From: Heliocidaris tuberculata
Lineage: Eukaryota > Echinodermata > Echinoidea > Camarodonta > Echinometridae
Direction: 5' to 3'
DNA: 64,000 nucleotides
Assembly: GCA_025618425.1 (NCBI GenBank)
Contig: CM046833.1
Span: forward strand, 3,517,672-3,581,671
The notes beneath the pieces were generated by a model that was not told the origin of the DNA, did no database searches, and saw only the letters and a list, made by a program, of their open reading frames with translations. Below are positions 32,310-43,619 of the stretch, in pieces. Both the position numbers and the translations under genes were made by a program. The first letter of the stretch is position 1. Each line of letters opens with the position of its first letter.

Positions 32310-33890
32310 TCTGTACCTTCATACCGTGAGCAATTGCCTCCCATAGGCAAGTGTGTGATATCTTGCCCATATGTGTGCAGGAGAGGAGCAAGATCACCGA
32401 CCAAAAACAGCCTGAAAATTTCACCTGATCACGATGATAAAGATCCTATCGAAGAATCTGGCATGAAATTAGATATTCTATCATTCTAAAAGGTAGAAGG
32501 AAGTATTTTCTCAAAATTTTGCTGATTATATTGGTGTTTTTACCTCTTCAACTTAGAGGTCGTGACAGGCCAAAATTGACACAGCCCCATATAGTGATGG
32601 TCCCGTGAGTGACCTGTTGTGTGTATAAGAATCTTGATTTCCTGGTAGGGTGGTTTATATTACATCCTGGTTTCTAACTCGATAGTCTAACTACATATAT
32701 TAACCTCGCCCAACGGACGTGCTGTAACTGGGGGTTTTTACAGTGCCCCCATGTCACAGCCCAGTTTGGTCGTCGTCTTCATTTGACAAAAAAAAAATTG
32801 TACTTAGTGTGTACGCTAGTACACTGGCAAGCCACAGAAATTATTTTAAAAAAACAAGAACATTATTGATAAAAGGGAAAAAAAACGCAATGATTTTTCT
32901 GTCTTTCCTTCAGGTAGCTTCACACAGCAGTCTTCGTATGACCATTGATGGTGTCAAAGTGTATTGCTTATTGGGTGAGGCTCTTTGTCACCAAGGCATG
33001 CAAAGATGAAGGTAGCCTATTGTAAAGACACTAACGCATAGAATTGCCAATTTAAAGAGTGGACAGATCGCATGCTCTACGTAATAACTCTATTTACATG
33101 TACGTATGTGTTGCGTACATATTGTAATGTGAAGTTTTAATTGTATGGAAATCACTTACATGTATACACTGCACATATATATATGCTTACACAACTCATG
33201 TTTGCAAATGGAGTGATGTGTATCATGTGATCTTTAAATTTGCTATTCCACACATTAATTAGTGTATTTACAGTGGGCTTCCTTCATCCCCGCGCATGAC
33301 TCTTTGACAAATAGCGCGTGCATAGCATTCTGAATTGGTTGTTTATATACGTTATACCATACGAGCATGTACAACATATACGGAAGACAAAGCCTGCACA
33401 TTCTTGCCCCGATTTGTAGAGTTAGTACTTCTAAGTAAGAGACACTAAATATGTGTAAATGTCAGAAAATTACCTTTTTTACCGGGGAATCAATACTGCC
33501 TTCAGGATGAGATGATCAAGTAACGTCCAAAGATGAATACATTTACAAATGATGAGTACAGTTTCGTTCTAGATCTAGATTATTATATGAAAAAGGCAGC
33601 AAGGTACAGAGACACTAAGGTCAAAGACCAGCAATGCATGAGATTTTCTGTGCATCAGTGCCAGGTAGGCGAGGAACTGCGCGCTCGCCACGCGGTATGT
33701 ATAATATATATGGAGGAAGGCTGTGAGGCCAGCCGTGAGAAAGAGATTTTTGGGCATGAGAAAGAGATTTTGGGCATGAGTAATAGCCCTGATGTGTGAC
33801 TGTCAGCCTAATGCGTGAGACTTGGTAGGTCTGAAGGTACCCTGTAATCTGAGTATGTATGTAAAGTCGTACACCTAACAAGGCAGCAAT
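32310..33890. other. Spacer downstream of the RecQ-like exon
   Basis: Several 75-90-codon open frames occur, but none shows a helicase or other motif. No RecQ exon was recognised. Confidence 0.45.
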
Positions 33891-33898
33891 GGCTCTGT

Positions 33899-34204
33899 CC
33901 CCGTGTTCAGACTATCCCCCCCTTTAGCGGGGGAAGGGGGAGAGATCTTATCTTTTTTACGCCCGAGCGTCCATACTATGTTCGGATCCCCTGCTAGCAA
34001 GGGGGACAAATCACGACTGTCTGTGCGTTAGGTTCTTTGTCTCCACTTTTCGCGCATGCGCACTTATGATAAAAACAGATGCGAGATATCGGATTACGAG
34101 CCAAGGTTGCTCTCCCATCCAAAAACCCAACATGTTTGGGGGGAGACGGGGAGAAGGTGAGCGTAATCACTATGCGTTTGCCGGGGGATAGTCTGAACGC
34201 GGGG
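33899..34204. mobile_element. Small inverted-repeat element, 306 bp
   Basis: Terminal inverted repeats of 22 bp, starting CCCCGTGTTCAGACTATCCC on the left and matched by GGGATAGTCTGAACGCGGGG on the right with one mismatch. Direct TGT on both flanks may be the target duplication. Non-coding. Confidence 0.75.
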
Positions 34205-34281
34205 TGTGAGTGAACTAGATTCTAATGATAATATAGAAAATAACAGGAAATTACTTACTCTTCTAGCCCCGGGGTAGTATG

Positions 34282-34394
34282 CGTTTCATCAAACCGTCGA
34301 CATCCCATTGAATCACACATATCAAAAATAACATGCGTTTAAGTGGGATGTGGGCGAACTTCTAAGTTTACATGTATGACGGTTTGATGAAACG
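34282..34394. mobile_element. Short hairpin element with 17-bp perfect arms
   Basis: CGTTTCATCAAACCGTC (34282-34298) and its complement (34378-34394) flank a 79-bp centre that itself contains a partly paired ATCCCA / TGGGAT. Probably a deleted MITE. Confidence 0.55.
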
Positions 34395-35397
34395 ATGCCC
34401 AGCACTCCGACTAAACATGTACTTGGCAGATTGTTAATCTACAATGTACATGTACATACTGAGAGAAGAACACTGAGGAGATCATTTGTGACCAGGCACC
34501 AAAAGGTCATCAGATATGAATTTTTAGTTAAGGTCTGATTCTAAAAGAGGAGATTCTCAGCTTTAAAATGATATATACATTAAAGCTCACAGACAGTCTC
34601 GGTAGCAAAAATAATACTGGCAAGAAACTTATCTAACATAGTCACATACTACTCTCCTTTTATCATAAGACACATGTACGAGATTATTTAACATTCCATT
34701 CACGATTTCGAACAAATTTTAGTGTAAATATCTGTAAGAAACGCTTGGTAACGGCTTTTCACTGCCTCCCGCTAATACCATGCATATCCACCCGAAGGTT
34801 CCCCGCACAATAAACCCAGCGCTTCACACTATATGTGTAGCGTATTCTATACACACAGCAATCCTAATGTGAGTAGTGTGTGTGGCCGTTGTTTGAATTT
34901 ATATCCCCTCTTTTTTGGGCCAGGGATTTTTATTACTTTTCACCTCTCATTCAGTAAATATTTCACTTGAGGAGGAAAAAACTTCACAGCATCTTAGTTA
35001 TGTTAGTACCCTGCTTTTTATTAAGTAAAATCAAAGAAATCTCACGAAAAGTTTTTGAGGGCCTCCCAAAACTATCTGTTACCTTTAACTCATTAGCATT
35101 GGGTGTTTCTAACCCTCTGAATAAAGAGTAAAATGCCCAGTCCCACAGAATGTTACTTATAAATGAGAAATAAGGGTTTAAAGTTTGCAGTATGTTGAAG
35201 CACTCTGACTCGAGCAGTATTGTACAAAGGTGACAAAAGAGGATTAGGGTTATCAGACTGTTCTAAAAACTTGGCATACTAGCACATCGTGCTCATTTTG
35301 TTTGAAAAGTATCAATACAAGAGCTTTCTCTGTTCTAAAGTTAAAGGATATGAAAGTGAGACAAGTATTCATACCCACAAAAAAGGAAAACTAATAC

Positions 35398-35760
35398 AAC
35401 AAAATCCAAAGAAGGCAAACATAGGATTACTAAATCCTGCCAAAAATACCACTTTTAGAGTGTTTGATGCTTCCAAATTTTTAAATTACATAGAAAAAAG
35501 TATATGTTCTTTCAGGACAACAAAATCCAGAGAAGGCAAACATAGGATTACTAAATCCTGCCAAAAATACCACTTTTAGAGTGTTTGATGCTTTCAAATT
35601 TTTAAATTACATAGAAAAAAGTATATGTTCTTTCAGGACAACAAAATCCAGAGAAGGCAAACATGGGATTACTAAATCCTGCCAAAAATACCACTTTTAG
35701 AGTGTTTGATGCTTCCAAGTTTCTAAATTATCTAGAAAAAAGTATATTCTTTCAGGACAT
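35398..35760. repeat. 121-bp tandem repeat, three copies
   Basis: The unit begins ACAACAAAATCCAGAGAAGG and includes CTGCCAAAAATACCACTTTT. Copies start at about 35398, 35519 and 35640 and are nearly identical. The 96-codon frame over the first copies is repeat-derived. Confidence 0.93.
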
Positions 35761-35769
35761 ACCAAAAAC

Positions 35770-37100
35770 TGAAATTTGACCATGCCGACCCAAAAGATCT
35801 TTATTGAGCTCTATCTGAAAATAACACAGTTTGACTTTTGGGTGGTTTTGGTGTGCCTGGTCACATTTGGGTTTGGAATAGACCCACAATGAAAGACAAC
35901 AAAAACAACAATTCTGTTTGGCAAACCTCAATGATATTCTTGTTGCTCAGTCATCTGAGAAGTTTGGTGGATTGAATGGTGGCTTTGTGTGTATTTGCAG
36001 GGTGTGTACTGTGTAGCTTAATGACACACATAGCTTATGGGCATAATCAGAGTCTACATTTATGTCAGCAACAGTAGTTAGAGTAGACATGATTGAAAAA
36101 ATTGAATCTTAATCTAAGTGATATCTAGCCTCTAACAAAACAGCAGGAATGATGAAGGGGATTGACAGAGCTCAAATCTAAAGATTTACATTTACATGTA
36201 TCTACTATAGCACTACAGAGTACAGACAAGCTTTTTCCTTGAAATTTTGCCAGATATTCTGGCCAATTTCTGACCTAATCCCAAAGAAAATAATCATGTC
36301 AGTGCCTCGTACAGTGTAGGTCTTCTTTCCCCCATTGGTTATGCTGAAATTCTATTAAAAAAATCAAATTCTAAAACATATTAGCATCCATGAAGTTTTG
36401 TAAAGTACAAAGTTTTGGGCAAGCATGTCAAGCACTAATTTTGGTCACAATGCCATTGGCTGCTACTCTTAGATACAACACATGGTTATATTCGCCTTAA
36501 CTGGAAACTGAAGCATTGAAGCTAGATGACGATGCTTAAATTGGTGAATTAACCATTACTTTGAAAATATTCATAATTTCTATTTAAATGCATTTATTCT
36601 GTGATTCAGTCACATTCTCATGGAATTGATTAAATAAGTGAACTAAATTTTAAGAATTCTTCAACGTTGGGTTAAATTGTTAAGTTATGTGAATTTGAAA
36701 ATTAGCTGAAATGAACACTAAACCCCCCAATGTTTTGTCAGTGCATTTTCTCTGTTGATAAACCGTCATAAACCTTACCCTTCCTGCTTTTCTTATTGGA
36801 TTATAGTTCTTTGATGTATCTTCTTTTCAGTCTTTTATTATTACATTGTGGACTGAGAGTTATTTCATGTTTGTCAATCCCATTCTAGAATTCTAGATAG
36901 ACCATGTAGATGTAGTCTACAAGTTTGTTGATTGTAGGCATCTATTTGTTCATTCGATTAACAATAAAGCAAAGGATTTAATTCTATTGAAGAATATGAC
37001 TCTGAGGGTGCGGGCATGGTAGCTGATATTTCTATTCATTCATTCTTTATAAACACAGAATTGTGTATAGAGCCATGCTGTTTAATAGTACACTGCCTAC
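35770..37100. other. Intergenic spacer
   Basis: No gene, RNA or repeat was recognised. Confidence 0.45.
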
Positions 37101-37199
37101 GGCTTAAAGGGAATACATCCATTCACCTTAATGTTTGATATTAATCAAGTGCTTAGGACGAGTTCTGAGGAGTAGATAATTTCTTTCATTTTTGTGTCG

Positions 37200-37384
37200 C
37201 CTGCGTAGCGGAATGAGACTATAGGTGTCACTATTTCTGGTGGCGTCGGCGTCAACAATCATGCTGTAATCACAATAACTTTCTATGGAAATAGAATCAC
37301 GAAATTCATACCACAGGTACATCTCTTAAAGGCGCAGGTCAAGTTCGAAAACAAGTTGAATCTGACCAAGGTCAAAGGTCAAAA
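37200..37384. repeat. Dispersed repeat with GGTCAAAGGTCA words
   Basis: Degenerate relative of the 37385-37664 sequence: GAATCACGAAATTCAT, CCACAGGTACATCTCTT and TCTGACCAAGGTCAAAGGTC appear in both. Confidence 0.75.
37369..37381 (+). promoter_or_regulatory. DR1 nuclear-receptor-type site (one of at least eight)
   Basis: AGGTCAAAGGTCA, two AGGTCA half-sites one base apart. The same 13-mer is at 37523, 42023, 43756, 44058, 60749, 60756 (overlapping) and 62733, all inside repeat families. DR1 is the known binding pattern of RXR/HNF4-type receptors; use here is unproven. Confidence 0.4.
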
Positions 37385-37664
37385 GGTCAATGAGCTTTCT
37401 GAAAAAAACACTAATTACAACTTTCTAAGGATTTGAGGTAGAATCACGAAATTCATCCCACAGGTACATCTCTTTAAAGGCACAGGTCAAGTTCGATTAT
37501 TTTAATGAGTCGAATCTGACCAAGGTCAAAGGTCAAAAGGTCAATGGAACTTTCACTGGAATATCACCTCACATGTAATAACTTTTTGTCCCTTTGAGCT
37601 AGGATCACCAAATTCACATCACAAGTACATGTATATCTCTTGAAGGTGCATGTCATGTTTGTAA

Positions 37665-40600
37665 CGGTATAGCCACAATCAGGGTGCAAAACCATTTGCA
37701 CTTGGGTCCAAAAATGAAGTATGCAATGGAGTTGTTTCATCAACCCCAAATTGTTCATGAATACTCTTGGGTTAACACCCTGCAATATCCTGAAGGAAAC
37801 TATCTTGGTTATCATTTTATGAACAGCAACACAACGGGGTGAGGTAGGTGTTACGGACACTACGCAAAGCTACAAAAATGGAATTTTCCAGCATTATTTA
37901 TCTTAATACTAAAATATTTTGCACTTCTTTTTGGAATTTAATGGCAATTTGTGAAAAATAAAACAATTCGCACTCACTTCAGTCCATAAAATAGATGCGG
38001 TATACACATCAGTGGCAACGAAAGGTCAAATCTCATAAATGCCAGTTATTTCAAAACCTGAAACTTTTTAAAAAGCCAACCAAACACTGGTAAATGAGAC
38101 AAATTCCAAACTTTAGTCCCATCTGTATACATATAAAAACAAATGAACTTGCTAGGAAGGCTTGTTCACTATCATAAGTTGTCCAAAATAACTTATGTAC
38201 AATTTCCAGTAGGGTGTTACGGACACTACATAGTATACATGTTATTCATTGGTGCAATATATAAGTTATCCATTTGCTTTTTTCCTGTCATTATTGTTGT
38301 TGCTGCATATCTTGATGCCTAATTACAATTTTAAATCCAATAGAGAGTATCTTTTCAAATCTGTTCATTGCAATTTTTCAGTCTGAGGTACAAAAGCTGA
38401 AAAAAAACCCAGTAAAATGCATCTTCAAATTGTTAAAAGTTGATAGAATTAGTTAATACTACTTAACTTTTGTACCCAAAACATACTTTTACACTACGTC
38501 CATATAAAAAACAGACACTCATTCTAATTTAGTGCATATCCTGCGCTATATGATGTCCAGATTAAGTACTTTACAATTGACTTTAGCCTGTAACGGACAC
38601 TACAGGTCGCTTTGTTATTGACATACATGTATATTCATTTATCAAGTACCTTAAAGCGGGGTGAATAGGAACAAAAGTGGAAAAAAAATTCTTGGTAATT
38701 TCATTTTCAAAGTTATAATGTAAACTCATCAAAATTATTTGAGTTATGTAGTGCATACATGTACCTCTAGCTGACCAATAATGACTTACATGATGGGAAT
38801 TAATTAATATTTACCCCAGTGTGGAATATGATATGATGGTCTGAAATATGTTTACAAAATTTTATCTTCAGACCTACTGAAGTGAATCATCAGATTTTGC
38901 AACAAGACCTCACAAATATGGTCTTGCATATAATTCATGTGAAAGAAATTGATGGCAATAGGGTTTATATATTTTTTCTTCATTTTCCTTATTTACATTT
39001 TTTTTTCCTGAATAACTGGGGTGAATAGGAACAGACTACCAAGCAATTATGATTCAGACTTTCTGATGCCAAAACATACCTTAAGCACCTAAATACATAT
39101 CACATATGTACCATAGACATAGTAATCACGATATTTTAGATGTACAATGTAGATCGAGGTATGAAAAGCCTGAAAACTCAATGGCATTCTTAGAACAGTC
39201 ATTTTCAGGCTCCTTAAGAACCCCAACACCCTACATGTATCTGCTTTAGTTTGGAAAATATTACTTCACACAATAAGTTAAATCAAATAAATCTAAAGGC
39301 AATCTACAGTATACACATTCCAAATAGGATTATCCATCAAATACATCATGGGGCCTTTATCTTAATAAAAAGTATGAAAATTCAAATTCTAGTTTTCTGA
39401 TTCCCCTTCATTCCCTTCCAATTACCCAACAGCTATTGTTTACTGCCAATAATTTGCAATGCCTGTTTTCCCATATCATTTCTGTAATCAAGCAGCTCTA
39501 AAGCCATGATGCAAACTATATTAAAACAAATTCCATTTTCACTAACACACGGTACCGTTTTGATGCCTGTAATGATTTAAAAGATAGGCCTTTGTCAGTT
39601 GTCATTTAAATTTATGATAATGCATTCTGATGTTTCTGAAAGCATTCTCTTTTCAAAAACCCATTTAGTACAAACCCCTTCCCCAATAAATTTAAAAGTA
39701 TTTGTATACAAGTAACAGTTTAAAGAACGTATATTTCATAATTTTCCATTCTGTTCCCATTCAACCCAACACCAGGGTGAATAGGAGCAGTCACAATATT
39801 CCATATAAAAATTAAATCTGATACTGATGGAATTTCTTTTACATGTCAATAGAAAGGTAGCATGAATAGACATTTCATGGTGCCAAAACATTTGCCACTG
39901 GCGATGTAATGAATATGTTGTGAGGCAAAATGTGTCGAAACTGTTCCTATTCACCCCGTTTCATGGTTTGAAATGATAACCATGTGTTTTCCTTCTGCCA
40001 GCTTTGATCTATGAATATTATTTGGTCTATTCCTGAAATAAGAACATTTGAGAGATGATTCCTATAATCAGTTTATATAGGAATTCTTGTAATCTAGGGT
40101 ACAAAAGGCTAGAATTCCAATAAACCACAATCTCAAACTGATAACACTTCAAATTGTCAGGGTATCTGTGAAAATTTTTGCACAAAAGACATACGTTAAT
40201 ACCAGCTGCATATAACAAGACATTAATTCTGTTTTAGTGCATAAAAATGTAGTATGATGTCAAAATTAACTAACTGTCCGTAGCTTGTTACAGATACTAC
40301 AGCTCATACTAGTACAGGCACAGTGATCATTTGACAATGTGTTTTGTGCCAACTTCCATTTGGGGGCAGTGTTTCGGCAGTTCATGAAATAGGAAACTTC
40401 AAGAGATGTTTCTTTTGTGCAATATATTGTCCAGTGAGAACCAGAAGGGCATTAATGCCATAGACATTTTGCATTGTTATCACCCTTCTGGTTTTAAACA
40501 GTTAATCAATAATGCCCTTCTGGCTTTCACCAACTGTACATATTATAGACTTTAATTGAAATAATGTATTTTCTCATGCAAAAGACATGCATCATACATA

Positions 40601-41859
40601 TTTGATGTCATAGACAGCTTTTACATTATTAAAATTTATTTCAGAACACTGTTATCCAGAAAAGGAAGTACAGTTTGGCTTGAAGGCATAGTACTATCCC
40701 TTCTGTAGTGTCCGTAACACAGATCTGTAGTGTCCGTAACACTGGCTCCTACTCTTTTCTAACCTTGACATTGAAACTAAAACACAATGATGCATTTTAT
40801 TTGATACTTTACTACATCTAACTGATACTGTTGAAATAAAATATTAATATCAAATTAATCCTAAGTCAAGTTTTGTTTTATTTTTTTGAATAAAATTCAT
40901 GGAAAATACTTATTTGTTTGCGAAATATCATATCCGGGAGAAGACCTTCCAGGGAAAGAGAAAATTTTTAATTTATGTGGAGACATATTAAGAAGAGCAA
41001 CTGTAAAAAATCAAATTTGAATTACAAATTAATAGTATTTAGTTATCAAGCTGTATTTTTAGACATTACACACTTGTGTTACGGACACTACATGTGTTAC
41101 GGACACTACAAATGGCATTTATTAAATTCGTTAAAAAAAAACTGTTATGCTTAGCGGAATATTATTATACCACAGCTAGTCCCCGGGGGTAGTTACATAA
41201 AGCAAAGCATATAAGAGCTTTGAAAACATTTTCATGTAGCAGGAATGACACCGTTACGGACACTACAGGAAATTCCGGACACAATTTATGATTGCAATGG
41301 GGGCATATATTTTTGTAAAGTTTGTATCTATGTTTGATTTTTTGTTTCTGATGATAGGACAATATGTTACTAAGAAAATATAACCAATTACCAATCAATA
41401 TAATGTTAAAATATATGAATTATAGAGGCAAAATTATGCACATAGCTGTTTTTCAAAAAAGTGTTACGCTTGTCTCTTTTCACAGAAATAACCACTGTAT
41501 CGCAATTCTGGGGTCAATTCTCAAGCCGTAAAAAAATACCGAGTGGAGATAAAAAGGACTATAAGATGGCATAAACAGATGTGGCATATGTTGTGTAATT
41601 TCATGGTAACAACATAAGAAAAAAGACAGTTTTTCAAAGTGCAAATGTGTAACAGCCAAAAAGTGGTATTTTTGGCCCTCTATTACCATCCTCACACACC
41701 CAACACACATGAAATTCAAACAAAAGTTGCTGCGAGATGAAGAACTCATATGGTCCAACATTTCAGGCCACAAGACATTTAATTAAATAACTTTGTGTTT
41801 CCAGGAGAGATGCGTAACGCTTGTAGGTAGAAAGTTGCACCCTGATTGTGGCTATACCG
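37665..41859. mobile_element. 4.2-kb non-coding DNA transposon with TAA target duplication
   Basis: The 25-bp perfect terminal inverted repeat starts CGGTATAGCCACAATCAGGG at 37665 and ends at 41859. TAA flanks both sides. The paralogous copy at about 43890 reads GTTTGTAAACGGG, the exact empty site. Three-base TAA duplication is known for PIF/Harbinger-type elements. There is no coding frame over 100 codons, so it is non-autonomous. Inside, TGTTACGGACACTACA or its complement or a variant occurs nine times, and a nested element lies at 38657-39958. Confidence 0.88.
38657..39958. mobile_element. Probable nested inverted-repeat element (1.3 kb)
   Basis: Ends CGGGGTGAATAGGAACA and its complement. 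The same word recurs inside at about 39018 and 39775 as variants. It sits within the 4.2-kb transposon. No clear target duplication. Confidence 0.6.
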
Positions 41860-43523
41860 TAAACGGGTCATTGTAAAAGGTCAATGAACTTTCAGTGAAA
41901 ATCACTTTCATTACAAGTTATTACATGTACATTTAATAACTTGTTGTACCTTTGAGGTATGATCACCAGATTCATCCCTTGAAGGCACAGGTCAAGTTCG
42001 AAAAATAGGTCAAATTTGACCTAGGTCAAAGGTCAAAAGAACAATAAACTTCATTGGAAGCTAAGGTATTAACAGCATCCACAAACAGCATTGTCTCATT
42101 TTCCAGGGAGAAAATGTACATGGACATACACAACATCATTATTGCTTCTAGTACATAATAAAGCTGCCAGACCAAAGTTCACATTCTCATTTGCATCTTA
42201 TGGTGAGATGCAGGCGAGGCAATGCTTGGTGTTTGCCTTTTTTATTATATTGCATAGAAATTGTTAATTATGTTTCCATGTAAATGTAATCCTAACTCTT
42301 ATTAATGTAAATACCAAATGTTACTGTGTAGAAAGTCAGCATACCTGTATATAAGGAAAGAATGTTCGTTGAAAGAGCAGTCCAACCTTTTTAACAAGTT
42401 TGATTGGGTGGGAACACACAATCAGGGAAACAGGTTTACTGAATGAACAAGATTGGACAAATTATGGGAAAGCCATGAAAGTGAAGATCAGAATGTCAAT
42501 TGTCAAATAGGCAAATTTGTCGTTTGACTTTGGTTAATTGTAGAAACTCTAAATTTTGTTGTACACTGAAATTTCATGAATTTTCTGTCTTGGCTTAAAG
42601 ATTTGGGCTGTTGAAGAATAGCTTGTTGTTTAAGATCCTACTCAGAATGATTTGTACTATGATATTTGGGTCATTTTGTGTTTTGAAACCAATATGAGAG
42701 AACTTGTTTAACTTCTCATATAGTTTGTTCAATTTCATTCAAACTCTCATGAATCTGTTTCTCTGATTTTTCACTCCTTATTTTTTTTTTCCAAGCAATT
42801 TTCTCAAAATATTTGAATGTCCTTTAAAGAAGGCTGAAGATCTCAGCCCCAGGTGTGATAATGGCAAAAGTCACAAGGATTCAGCTTTAAATCCCAGAAG
42901 CTGTTTCCATGAAATGAAAATGATCCACGAAAATGATCCACTGTGTAGAGTATTTGTATCCCCCCCCCCATTACAATCGGACTTTCAGCATCAATAGTTT
43001 TCAAAATTGTGAATTAATCAGAATATATTTCGTGATTGTGATATAACTAATTATCTGTATCTCAGCGAAAACCCCTTCAGATTTCCTTCAGTATTCACAA
43101 AAAAATAGGGATTTTTGTATCGTACGTCATAAGTCCCTTCCATCCACGATTTGACAAAAGGGAGAAGTACAAAGTAAAATTAACAATTTCACACACCTTT
43201 AAAGTGGTGTGAAAAGGAACTTACTGTTTATTTGCTATAATAATGCTTCATTTATCATCATATTTGTCATCGTTCTTGTTATTGTTATTGTTATTTTTTA
43301 TGGGTGTTTGGAGATTTTTTGCAAAACGAAAATCTTGAATGTAAAAGATAAGCAGTTTTCAGAGTCTTATTAAATGCTTAATTTACATTTGCCCCATGCG
43401 CCATATGATAAATTGGTCTATAATTTTCACTGCGATTTTTGGGGCATCGTAGTTGGCTACGGTGTTTGTATTCACATTATCTACGAGCATCGTGCCATTT
43501 CTTGTATTGGCCCTCGGGGCAGG

Positions 43524-43619
43524 CCGGGGCAAATCCGCACAGAGGCTACTCAGAGATTGTACAGAAATTGTGCAATTTCAGTGCAATCTCTGAGTAGCCT
43601 CTGTGCGGATTTGCCCCGG
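43524..43619. repeat. Perfect 36-bp-arm hairpin at the duplication junction
   Basis: 43524-43559 and 43584-43619 are exact reverse complements (arm begins CCGGGGCAAATCCGCACAGA). The 24-base loop has its own GAAATTG / CAATTTC pairing. The right arm ends at GG, the first bases of duplication copy 2. Confidence 0.97.

Larger units (their letters stand above)
37385..43616. repeat. Tandem duplication, copy 1 (split by a transposon)
   Basis: 37385-37664 plus 41863-43616 matches 43618 to about 45640 over roughly 2.03 kb with few differences. The open frames at 43374 and 45408 (HAPYDKLVYNFHCDFWG) are the same position in both copies and are not recognised as a gene. Confidence 0.92.

Noticed and set aside
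32310..33890. Downstream exons of the RecQ-like helicase
   Set aside because: Searched by eye for a DEAH-type box and later helicase motifs; none of the open frames showed them.
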